Shown: in pieces, positions 14,565 through 21,652 of the stretch | Layout: each line of letters opens with the position of its first letter | Position numbering within the stretch: the first letter of the stretch is position 1 | From: Dehalococcoidia bacterium | Lineage (GTDB): Bacteria; Chloroflexota; Dehalococcoidia; GIF9; UBA5629 | Assembly (NCBI GenBank): GCA_016927965.1 | Contig: JAFGLP010000010.1 | Span: forward strand, 1 to 22,297 | DNA: 22,297 bases | Direction of reading: 5' to 3' | Notes under the pieces: generated by a model | What the model was told of the DNA's origin: nothing | The model's input: the letters and a program-made list of their open reading frames with translations, nothing else | Databases searched by the model: none | Position numbers and translations under genes: made by a program

Positions 14565-16043
14565 ATGATCACATCGAGCGAATACCGTAAAAGGCTCAGC
14601 AAAATGCGGCGCAATATCTATAACAACGGTAAACTGATTGACCGTGAGTATAAGTATCTCCAGGGCGCCGTCAATATCATCGCCAAGACCTATGACATGG
14701 TCACCGACCCGGAGTTCAAGGACTACGAGGATATACTCACAGCGACGTCCCATTTGACCGGCGAAAAGATCAGCCGTTTCAATCATATCCACCGCAGCGT
14801 AAAGGACCTGCTTTCCAAGCAGCAAATGACCAGGCTCACCTCACAGCAGGTAGGGGGCTGTATAGCCAGGTGCATGGGCATCGATTCCACCAATGCGCTT
14901 TCCGTTGTAACTTACCTGACCGACCAGAAATATGGCACTGAATACAACAAAAGGTTCGAAAAATGGCTGAAAGACTTCCAGACCAACGACCGGACGTCAT
15001 GCTGCGCCCAGACGGATGTCAAGGGTAACCGCCCATGGAGGCCCCACGAGCAAAAAGACCCTGATCTCTATTTGCGTGTTGTTGAGAAAAAAAGCGATGG
15101 CATAGTCGTGCGCGGCGCCAAAGTACATAACTCTTACGCTCCGGCTGTCGAGCAAATAAATGTTATACCCACCAGGGCGCTTACCAAGGAGGAAGGTGAT
15201 TGGGCGGTTGCATTCGCTATCCCTGCCGATGCCGAGGGGGTCAAGCAGATTGTCAGTATCGCCATGCCCGATGCCCCTGAGGAACATAGCGGCCCCGGTC
15301 CGTGGGGAGGGGCAGACTCCATGACCGTTTTTGATGATGTCTTCGTGCCATGGGAACGAGTATTCCTCTGCGGAGAGGCTGATATGGGTGGTTACCTGGC
15401 CCTTTTGTTTGCCCTCTATCACCGCCACAGCTACACCGGCTGCAAGCCGGCCATGACGGATGTGCTGATGGGCGCAGCCGCACTGATGGCCGAGGTGAAC
15501 GGCATAGAGAAGGCCCCCCACGTCAAAGAAAGGCTTATTGAGTTCATTTCCACCTCTGAGCTCTGCTATGGTACTGGCATTGCCGCGGCCATCAATGCCA
15601 CCAAGTCCCCATCCGGCACATTCATCCCGGATATCACTTACTGCAATGTCAGCCGCAGGCATGCAGGACTTAACATATACCACGAATACGAGGCGGTCGC
15701 CGACCTGGCCGGCGGCATGCCCGCCACCATGCCGCGCCCGGGAGACTGGACCAGTGAGGAGACAAGGCCTTTTATGGAGAAATACATGGCCCGCAATCCA
15801 GACGTGAGTCCACAGGATGCGATGAGGGCGTTTGCCTGGGTACAGGGCCTTACCTGCTCCGAACTGGCCGGTGTTATGCAATACGCCGGGGTACACGGCG
15901 GAGGTTCACCGCGCATGGAGCAGATCGCCATCATGGGCGCCTATCATCTTGAGAATACCAAGAACCTTGCCAAACGCCTGGCAGGCATCAAAACCGATAA
16001 ACCATACACTTTCGACAGGCTTGGTACTATCCCCGATTTATAA
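14565..16043 (+). CDS. abfD: 4-hydroxybutyryl-CoA dehydratase / vinylacetyl-CoA isomerase family enzyme
   Basis: 492 residues of the flavin plus [4Fe-4S] dehydratase family that removes water from 4-hydroxybutyryl-CoA by a ketyl-radical route to give crotonyl-CoA. The four cluster ligands of the clostridial enzyme (Cys99, Cys103, His292, Cys299) are present as Cys99 and Cys103 in GGCIARCMG, His286 and Cys293 in HRHSYTGCK; Tyr290 and Lys294 correspond to active-site Tyr296 and Lys300. VFDDVFVPWERVF at 255-267 is typical of the wider 4-hydroxyphenylacetate hydroxylase fold, but those monooxygenases lack the cluster ligands. ATG follows GAGGAGGAG closely. The cluster chemistry is well supported; the precise substrate is not, since paralogues may act on other hydroxyacyl-CoAs. 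Confidence 0.85.
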   Translation: MITSSEYRKRLSKMRRNIYNNGKLIDREYKYLQGAVNIIAKTYDMVTDPEFKDYEDILTATSHLTGEKISRFNHIHRSVKDLLSKQQMTRLTSQQVGGCIARCMGIDSTNALSVVTYLTDQKYGTEYNKRFEKWLKDFQTNDRTSCCAQTDVKGNRPWRPHEQKDPDLYLRVVEKKSDGIVVRGAKVHNSYAPAVEQINVIPTRALTKEEGDWAVAFAIPADAEGVKQIVSIAMPDAPEEHSGPGPWGGADSMTVFDDVFVPWERVFLCGEADMGGYLALLFALYHRHSYTGCKPAMTDVLMGAAALMAEVNGIEKAPHVKERLIEFISTSELCYGTGIAAAINATKSPSGTFIPDITYCNVSRRHAGLNIYHEYEAVADLAGGMPATMPRPGDWTSEETRPFMEKYMARNPDVSPQDAMRAFAWVQGLTCSELAGVMQYAGVHGGGSPRMEQIAIMGAYHLENTKNLAKRLAGIKTDKPYTFDRLGTIPDL

Positions 16044-16133
16044 CACCCTCATGCAATTTGGATATTTGGTAAAAATAAGGGCGGTCGGTCGACCTAATAA
16101 TGATTACACTTTTAAATACAATTTTATATTACA

Positions 16134-16148
16134 ATAATATAGTATTAT
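16134..16148. repeat. AT-rich inverted repeat upstream of the acyl-CoA ligase gene
   Basis: ATAATA-TAG-TATTAT is an inverted repeat with a 3-base centre inside the AT-rich gap 16044-16220, about 37 bases before the predicted -10. It could be an operator for a regulator of the ligase and transporter genes. Low-complexity AT sequence makes chance symmetry possible. Confidence 0.3.
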
Positions 16149-16184
16149 GCTATCCGCATACTAACATATTTGGTTGACTTTTCA

Positions 16185-16193
16185 TGATATAAT
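16185..16193 (+). promoter_or_regulatory. Extended -10 promoter of the ligase-livGF operon
   Basis: TGATATAAT is a perfect extended -10 (TATAAT at 16188-16193). No good -35 lies 16-18 bases upstream; the TTGACT at 16174-16179 is too close to pair with it. Transcript start near 16200 would place AGGAGG (16209-16214) and the GTG start at 16221 in a very short leader. Confidence 0.5.
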
Positions 16194-16220
16194 TGCTTGA
16201 TTACGATAAGGAGGTTGGTG

Positions 16221-17927
16221 GTGTCAAACAAAGCTATTTATGAAGCGAGGCCCTGGTTAAAATTCTATGGTGAGGGGGTTCCCTCAGATTTACAAATACC
16301 TCTAAAGTCCGTGGTTGACATTATCGACGAGACAACCGACAAGTTCAAAGACAAGACAGCCGTGGTTTTTTATGGCCATAAAATCAGCTACCGCGAACTG
16401 CGGGACCAAATCGACAGGTTTGCTACCGCATTGTGCGAAATGGGAGTGAAAAAGGGGGATAGGGTGGCCCTGCTTCTCTTGAATTCACCCCAGTTTATCA
16501 TCACTTACTTCGGCGCTCTCAAAGCAGGGGCTGTTATTACAGCTATCAGCCCCGTGTATGTAAGCCCGGAGATCAAGCACCAGCTGCTTGACAGCGGCGC
16601 AACTACCATTGTTTGCCAGGACATTCTCTACGACAATGTGGAAAAGACCGGAGTCAAATTGGATAGGGTCATCCTGACCAGTATCACCGAGTTTCTTCCG
16701 CCTTTAAAAAAGTTCCTGGGAAAAAGCATGCTGCGTGCCGTATATCAGAAGATGTCGGCCCCTCCCCCTGAAATTTTCAAAAAGAAAGGTTTCTATCAAC
16801 TTCAAGATTTAATCAAAAAATACTCTCCCAAGCCCCCTAAGATAGAATTCGATATCATGGAAGACCTGGTATCGCTGCCCTACACGGGAGGCACAACCGG
16901 CCTGCCGAAGGCCGCCATGATAACACATTTTGATCTGGTGGCCGCACAGCATATAGCACAAACTTTCTGGGGAGATATCGTTCAGCCCGGCAAAGAGGTG
17001 GTGATAGGATATTTGCCCTTCTACCATATTTACGGTCAGTCGGTGGTCATGACCGGCTCGATGTCCCAGGGTTATATGCTGGTTATCTTTACCACTCCCG
17101 ATCTAGATGACATACTTAATTCGATTGAAAATTATGGCGCTACGATATTTTACAGCGTCCCCGCTCTTTATGAGGTCCTGCGCGATTACCACAGGACGGA
17201 CAGGGTTGATTGGAAGCGCTTAAAAGTGCTTGTATCAGGCGCTGATGCCCTGCTGGAAGATACGGCGAAGGGATGGGAGAACCGGACCGGAGTTAGAATC
17301 CATGAAGGATGGGGGATGACTGAAACTACTTCCGTAGGTATCGTCAGCCCGTATGGAAGGCCGAAGATCGGCTCGTTCGGAGTACCTATGTCCAGCTGCG
17401 TGGCTGCCATAGCCGACCCTGCAGTGGATGAGTTTTTACCAGTTGGAGAAACCGGCGAACTGCTTTTCAAGGGTCCGCAGATAGCCAAAGGATACTGGAA
17501 CAAACCCAAGGATACCGAATTAATGTTTGTCCAGATTGACGGAGAAACATGGGTGCGGACAGGGGACCTGGCCAGGATGGATGAGGAGGGCTATTTCTAT
17601 TTCTACGACAGGAAACGCGATATGATCAAATACAAGGGGCTGGCTGTTTTTGCCCGCGAGGTAGAGGAAGTGCTGACTTCCCATCCGCAGGTCAAAGAAG
17701 CGGGCGTTATCGGGGTCCCTGACCCGGATGTTGGGGAAAAGGTTAAGGCCATTGTCGTGCTGGAAACGGAGGCCAGGGGCAAAGTATCCGAAGAGGACAT
17801 TGTCAGATACACCACTGAGCGCATCGCCCATTATAAAGTGCCCAAAATAGTGGAATTCAGGGGCGAAGTACCCAAGACCGATGTCGGCAAAGTATCACGC
17901 CGTGAACTAAGGGAGGAGGGGTTTTGA
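16221..17927 (+). CDS. AMP-dependent acyl-CoA synthetase (FadD/long-chain-type ligase)
   Basis: A 568-residue ANL-superfamily ligase that activates a carboxylic acid to its CoA thioester through an acyl-AMP. The P-loop-like motif YTGGTTGLPKA is at 221-231, GWGMTETT at 363-370, the hinge region YDRKRDMIKYKG lies near 470-480, and the adenylation Lys is Lys557 in PKTDVGKVSRREL. All core catalytic motifs are intact. Three start codons lie in frame after AGGAGG (16209-16214); the GTG at 16221, 6 bases away, has the best spacing. It heads a + strand operon with livG one base after its stop, so it probably activates what the Liv-type transporter imports. Chain length and aromatic versus aliphatic preference cannot be read from sequence. 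Confidence 0.93.
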   Translation: MSNKAIYEARPWLKFYGEGVPSDLQIPLKSVVDIIDETTDKFKDKTAVVFYGHKISYRELRDQIDRFATALCEMGVKKGDRVALLLLNSPQFIITYFGALKAGAVITAISPVYVSPEIKHQLLDSGATTIVCQDILYDNVEKTGVKLDRVILTSITEFLPPLKKFLGKSMLRAVYQKMSAPPPEIFKKKGFYQLQDLIKKYSPKPPKIEFDIMEDLVSLPYTGGTTGLPKAAMITHFDLVAAQHIAQTFWGDIVQPGKEVVIGYLPFYHIYGQSVVMTGSMSQGYMLVIFTTPDLDDILNSIENYGATIFYSVPALYEVLRDYHRTDRVDWKRLKVLVSGADALLEDTAKGWENRTGVRIHEGWGMTETTSVGIVSPYGRPKIGSFGVPMSSCVAAIADPAVDEFLPVGETGELLFKGPQIAKGYWNKPKDTELMFVQIDGETWVRTGDLARMDEEGYFYFYDRKRDMIKYKGLAVFAREVEEVLTSHPQVKEAGVIGVPDPDVGEKVKAIVVLETEARGKVSEEDIVRYTTERIAHYKVPKIVEFRGEVPKTDVGKVSRRELREEGF

Positions 17928-17928
17928 T

Positions 17929-18699
17929 ATGGCCGCATTTTTCGAAGTTGAGCATGTGACCAAGCGATTCGGAGGACTGACCGCTGTCAACGACGTGAGT
18001 TTCCATGTCGACAGGGACGAAATAGTCGGGCTTATCGGGCCAAACGGAGCAGGCAAGACAACTCTAATACGCTGCCTGCTGGGTATATTGAAACCGGATT
18101 CCGGTAAAATAACTTTTAAAGGGGAAGACATCAGCAGGCGCCGTCCCTGGGAAATCGTACAACGGGGGATGGTAGGCACTTTCCAGGTCGTTAAACCCTT
18201 CCGCCACCTGCCCATAATAGCAAACGTCATGGTCGGGTGCCTGTGTCCCAGGATCTCTAAAAAGGGTGAATGGGTAAAGAGGACCGAGATCAAAGCCCGC
18301 GATGCTCTGGAGTTCGTGGGTATAGCAGACCTGGCGCTGGAGAAGGCTTCTATTTTATCTCACGGTGACCTTAAACGGCTTGAGGTGGCCAGGGCGATTG
18401 CTACCGATCCCGAGCTGATGCTGCTGGATGAGCCTTTCGGCGGGCTGAATCCGGCGGAAACCGAGCTTGTAGCCAGGTCTATTAAGAGGCTGCACAAGGG
18501 AGGACGCTTCGGCAGGCTGCACAGCGAAGGGCCGGCTATGCTCATAATTGAGCATAAGCTCAGTGAGCTTATGAAAATAGTTGACAGGGTAATCGTGCTC
18601 AATTTCGGGGAGGTCCTTGCGCAGGGCACGCCGGAAGAGATATCAAAGGACAGCAGTGTGATTGAAGCGTATACGGGGAAGGAGGTGCTCATTGCTTGA
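17929..18699 (+). CDS. livG: Branched-chain amino acid-type ABC transporter ATPase LivG
   Basis: 256 residues of the first Liv-family ATPase. Walker A GPNGAGKTT is at 37-45, the signature is LSHGD at 143-147 in place of LSGGQ, Walker B LMLLDEP is at 163-169, and the switch His209 is in IIEHK. The C-terminal GTPEEI stretch after VLNFGEVLAQ is typical of LivG. The ATPase drives uptake through LivH/LivM at the inner face of the membrane. ATG follows GGAGGAGG by 9 bases and lies one base after the ligase stop. Family members import amino acids but also aromatic and other carboxylates; the linked ligase suggests an organic acid. The permease genes are on the opposite strand beyond livF. Confidence 0.94.
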   Translation: MAAFFEVEHVTKRFGGLTAVNDVSFHVDRDEIVGLIGPNGAGKTTLIRCLLGILKPDSGKITFKGEDISRRRPWEIVQRGMVGTFQVVKPFRHLPIIANVMVGCLCPRISKKGEWVKRTEIKARDALEFVGIADLALEKASILSHGDLKRLEVARAIATDPELMLLDEPFGGLNPAETELVARSIKRLHKGGRFGRLHSEGPAMLIIEHKLSELMKIVDRVIVLNFGEVLAQGTPEEISKDSSVIEAYTGKEVLIA

Positions 18700-19441
18700 G
18701 GTAAAGAATGTCTCAGTCCGTTACGATACAGCGCTGGTGCTGGATGACGCCAGCCTGAAGGTAGAGAAAGGGGAGCTGGTGGGCCTGGTCGGACCCAACG
18801 GTGCCGGTAAAACCACGTTGCTCCGTGCAGTTGTCGGCCTGATCAACTGGGAAAAGGAGGTCCTCAAAGGGACCCGCGATGAAGACATCACCCTCACCGG
18901 AACAGTAGAGTTTGAGGGGGAGCGAATAGAAAAACTTACGGCATCAGACATAGCAAAAAAAGGATTGCTGCTCTGCCCGGAACGCGGCAGGCCGTTTGTG
19001 GAAATGACCGTAAAAGATAACCTGCTGGCCGGCGCCTATTTATGCAAAGATAAGAAGGAGATCAGCGCCAGCATCATCAAGGTTTACGACCTGTTCCCCA
19101 GGCTCAAGGAGAGAGAGAACCAGATATCCGGGACCCTCTCGGGCGGCGAGCGCCAGATGCTGGCTATCGGCAGGTCTTTAATGCGGCGTCCTAAATTCAT
19201 GCTGGTAGATGAGCCCTCCAGCGGGCTGGCGCCCAAGCTGAAAGAGGACCTCTTCTCACGCATTGAACAGATCTACCATGACCTCGGTGTCACTATCCTG
19301 CTGGCCGAGCAGGACGTGAGCTTTGCCTTTGCCCTTTCAGTCAGAAACTACGTTATGTCCAGGGGCCATGTCATCGCTCACGGCACGGCCAAAGAATTAC
19401 TCAAGGACGAAACCGTCAGAAAGACCTACCTCGGCCTGTAA
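18692..19441 (+). CDS. livF: Branched-chain amino acid-type ABC transporter ATPase LivF
   Basis: 249 residues of the second Liv ATPase: Walker A GPNGAGKTT at 33-41, signature LSGGERQ, Walker B FMLVDEPSSGLAP, and the switch region LLAEQDVSFAFAL, in which Gln takes the usual LivF place. A charged insertion, EKEVLKGTRDEDITLTG, lengthens the stretch after Walker A compared with typical LivF. The start is the TTG at 18692, 6 bases after GGAAGGAGG, which gives (M)LEVKNVSVRY; a TTG at 18662 would add ten atypical residues. The gene overlaps livG by 8 bases, so the two are coupled. A stem-loop follows directly and livM converges from the other side. Confidence 0.94.
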   Translation: MLEVKNVSVRYDTALVLDDASLKVEKGELVGLVGPNGAGKTTLLRAVVGLINWEKEVLKGTRDEDITLTGTVEFEGERIEKLTASDIAKKGLLLCPERGRPFVEMTVKDNLLAGAYLCKDKKEISASIIKVYDLFPRLKERENQISGTLSGGERQMLAIGRSLMRRPKFMLVDEPSSGLAPKLKEDLFSRIEQIYHDLGVTILLAEQDVSFAFALSVRNYVMSRGHVIAHGTAKELLKDETVRKTYLGL

Positions 19442-19456
19442 TCGGTTTAAAATGCT

Positions 19457-19486
19457 GCGCGGCCTCCTAATAAAGGGAGGCCCCGC
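19457..19486. terminator. Possible bidirectional terminator between livF and livM
   Basis: GGCCTCC/GGAGGCC (19461-19467 and 19476-19482) forms a 7-base-pair stem with an 8-base loop, extended by GCG/CGC beyond one mismatch. It lies at the convergent junction and overlaps the livM 3' end. T-runs are short (four T on the minus strand), so termination may be weak or Rho-aided. Confidence 0.5.
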
Positions 19487-20543
19487 AAGCCCTACAGGTC
19501 CGCCGTCTCCACGATGAATTCTGGAGTTTGCAGCGCGGGCATTCGCGCTCCAATTTATCACGTATCCACACTGCGATACCCTCAGGCATAAAGAGCAGTA
19601 TGACTATTACTATAGCCGAGAAAATCAGGAAACGCAGGTCGGAGATCATGACGTCCGCACCCGGGCACAAAGGGATATTGAACTGCCGCAGTATTTCCAT
19701 TACCGGATAGAGGATATATACACCCACCACAGCCCCATATATGCTGACTATCCCGCCGAATACAGTCCATATCACAGCCTGGAATGAAAGCATTAAATCC
19801 AGAGTCGCAGGGCCGGCAATCCTCATAAAGTGAGCATACAGCGCCCCGGCCAGTCCGGCGAAAAATCCGCCTACGATAAAGGCCATCAGCTTATACCTGA
19901 TTGTGTTGATGCCGGTGGCACGCGCTGCTATTTCATCCTCCCGGATGGCATGCAGTATGATGCCAGTCCTTACAAAGGAGCTCTTGGCATCCACAAGCTT
20001 CCACATTATAAACACAGAAACTATCATTACCAGCATAGAAATGTAATAGTCCATGGTCCGTGTGTCGGACAGCTCCGGCAGGCCAGAAATCCCATGCTCT
20101 CCCCCGGTCACCTCGGGGAACGCCTTGATTACGCCCAGCAATATCAGGGGCATAGCAAGTGTAACCAGTGAAAGATAGGGACCCCGCAACCTCAGCGCCG
20201 GAAGGCACATAACAACCCCGGCCAGTGTGGCGGCGGCAGCGCCCAGAGGGATGGTTGCCCACGGCTGCCATTCAAGATATTTGAAAAGTAACGCCGCTGT
20301 ATATGCCGCTACACCAAAGAAAAACGCATGACCAAAACTTACCTGGCCGGTATATCCCGCTATAAAATCCCAGCTAACAGCAAAGATCACGAAAATATTG
20401 ACCAGCACAAATGTGAACAGGATATAGGACTCCTGCGTAATAAGAGGGATAAAAAACAGGATTATAAAAAATATGAAAGCAATGAGCCGTCCGGGGATCG
20501 CCAGAACATCACCCTGGAAATCCTTAAATAAGCGTCTCAACAA
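19467..20543 (-). CDS. livM: Branched-chain amino acid-type ABC permease LivM with zinc-ribbon tail
   Basis: 358 residues of a polytopic LivM permease. Hydrophobic helices begin near residue 18, followed by the family motifs GYTGQVSFGHAFFFGVAAY, LRGPYLSLVTLA, GGEHGISGLP and the cytoplasmic coupling motif AIREDEIAARATGIN. A final helix ends near FMPEGIAVWIRDKLER. The protein then continues with CPRC (335-338) and CRAC (350-353) separated by 11 residues, a zinc-ribbon-like knuckle that ordinary LivM proteins lack. The start is a TTG at 20543 directly abutting the livH stop, with GAGGAG 9 bases upstream; the next codon is also TTG. It pairs with LivH to form the membrane channel. Confidence 0.93.
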   Translation of the reverse strand: MLRRLFKDFQGDVLAIPGRLIAFIFFIILFFIPLITQESYILFTFVLVNIFVIFAVSWDFIAGYTGQVSFGHAFFFGVAAYTAALLFKYLEWQPWATIPLGAAAATLAGVVMCLPALRLRGPYLSLVTLAMPLILLGVIKAFPEVTGGEHGISGLPELSDTRTMDYYISMLVMIVSVFIMWKLVDAKSSFVRTGIILHAIREDEIAARATGINTIRYKLMAFIVGGFFAGLAGALYAHFMRIAGPATLDLMLSFQAVIWTVFGGIVSIYGAVVGVYILYPVMEILRQFNIPLCPGADVMISDLRFLIFSAIVIVILLFMPEGIAVWIRDKLERECPRCKLQNSSWRRRTCRACGASLY

Positions 20544-21416
20544 TTAAAGTCTCTCCTCTTCAAATACTATTCCGTACAAACCCTCAGGCCTCACTACGAG
20601 AATTATTACCATGACCAGCAGGGCAATAGCGCCGCGCAGGAATGAGCCGCCCGGCAGATAGAACACTACCACCGCCTCGACTAATCCAATTATGAAAGCG
20701 CCGATTAAGCTGCCCTTTACACTTCCTAACCCCCCCAGAACAACTATGGCCATGATCATCACCAGGGGGCTCATCCACATATACGGATAAACGACCCAGA
20801 GGGGCGCTACTACTATACCCGCAATAGCAGCAAGCGCCGAGGCTAAACCCATTGTTACCAGCAGAATCCTGGAAACGCTGATTCCCATCAGGTTAGCTAC
20901 TTCGGTATCCTGGGCAGTCGCCCGGATGCCGATGCCCAGCTTGGTCTTCGTCAGAATAAGCCAGATACACAAAAGCACGACTGCTACCACGCCTACTGTT
21001 AATAAATGCTGATATGAAACCTTAACATCCATTATCACGGCATATCCCGGAATCAAAGTGGGGGCTTCCCGGAACTCCGCACCAAAGGCAAGTATCATTG
21101 ATTCCTGGAAAATGGTGGCCAGCGCCAGTGTTATCAGCATCACGGTAACCTGATGCTCACGAACACGGTCGATGAACAGCTTATAGCTCGCCAGCCCGAT
21201 TGCCACAGTAGCCACCAGTGATATTGCCATCGATGAGTAGATATCAAAGCCCAGCCTTATCGTGCCATAAAACATCCAGTAAGCTGCCAGCATTAAGAAA
21301 GACGTGTGAGCCAGGTTAACCATACGGGCCACACCAAATATGAGGGAAAAACCCACCGCCAGTAGCGCATATACACCGCCTGTCACCAGTGCCTGTACTA
21401 TAAATGCTTGAAACAT
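20544..21416 (-). CDS. livH: Branched-chain amino acid-type ABC permease LivH
   Basis: 290 residues of LivH, the partner permease. Typical sequence includes ALVTGGVYALLAVGFSLIFG and RMVNLAHTSFLMLAAYW near the N terminus, the coupling motif GIRATAQDTEVANLMGIS in the cytoplasmic loop, and VVLGGLGSVKGSLIGAFIIGLVEA before the last helices. A longer reading back to 21521 adds about 35 non-family residues; the ATG at 21416 gives the normal MFQAFIVQALVTGG start and has AGGAA close upstream. livM begins directly after its stop. A 236-base gap with a large stem-loop separates it from livK upstream. Confidence 0.94.
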   Translation of the reverse strand: MFQAFIVQALVTGGVYALLAVGFSLIFGVARMVNLAHTSFLMLAAYWMFYGTIRLGFDIYSSMAISLVATVAIGLASYKLFIDRVREHQVTVMLITLALATIFQESMILAFGAEFREAPTLIPGYAVIMDVKVSYQHLLTVGVVAVVLLCIWLILTKTKLGIGIRATAQDTEVANLMGISVSRILLVTMGLASALAAIAGIVVAPLWVVYPYMWMSPLVMIMAIVVLGGLGSVKGSLIGAFIIGLVEAVVVFYLPGGSFLRGAIALLVMVIILVVRPEGLYGIVFEEERL

Positions 21417-21652
21417 ATATTTCCTGATATAAACTGCAAATACTGAAATATATCTATTATATTTTTCCGGTTTCTCCGATCGACCTGCCGGTATATTCTC
21501 CGCTGCGAGGCTACACAACAACCCCCCCCAACAGACATACTATCTGCGGTTTTTACAGCGCTCTATTCGCCGGCATTCCATTTTGCCGGAATAATGGTCC
21601 GCCGGCGAAAGCGCCATATTATCTTGTTTTTAAATATCAGTAATGCTGACTA
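21417..21652 (-). other. livK-livH intergenic region with a large stem-loop
   Basis: This 236-base gap holds no gene. It contains a long hairpin (21558-21614) described separately and, on the minus strand, a TATAAT at 21456-21461 that could be the -10 of a livHM promoter, although I see no convincing -35 at 16-18 bases. Between them is an ordinary stretch with a run of eight or so C. Confidence 0.6.
21558..21614 (-). repeat. Long inverted repeat (stem-loop) after livK
   Basis: TTCGCCGGC (21566-21574) pairs perfectly with GCCGGCGAA (21601-21609), and GCGC (21558-21561) pairs with GCGC (21611-21614) beyond a small bulge. Inside the loop ATTCC/GGAAT (21575-21579 and 21588-21592) forms a second hairpin. 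No T-run follows on either strand, so it resembles an mRNA-stabilising or attenuating element more than an intrinsic terminator. Confidence 0.75.

Noticed and set aside
14997..15896. Antisense open frame of 299 codons inside the dehydratase gene
   Set aside because: The sense strand encodes a complete enzyme with conserved cofactor ligands, while the antisense translation has no recognisable domain. It is a composition by-product.
21417..21521. N-terminal extension of LivH back to 21521
   Set aside because: The added residues are not family-like and ATG 21416 with AGGAA upstream begins the conserved N terminus.
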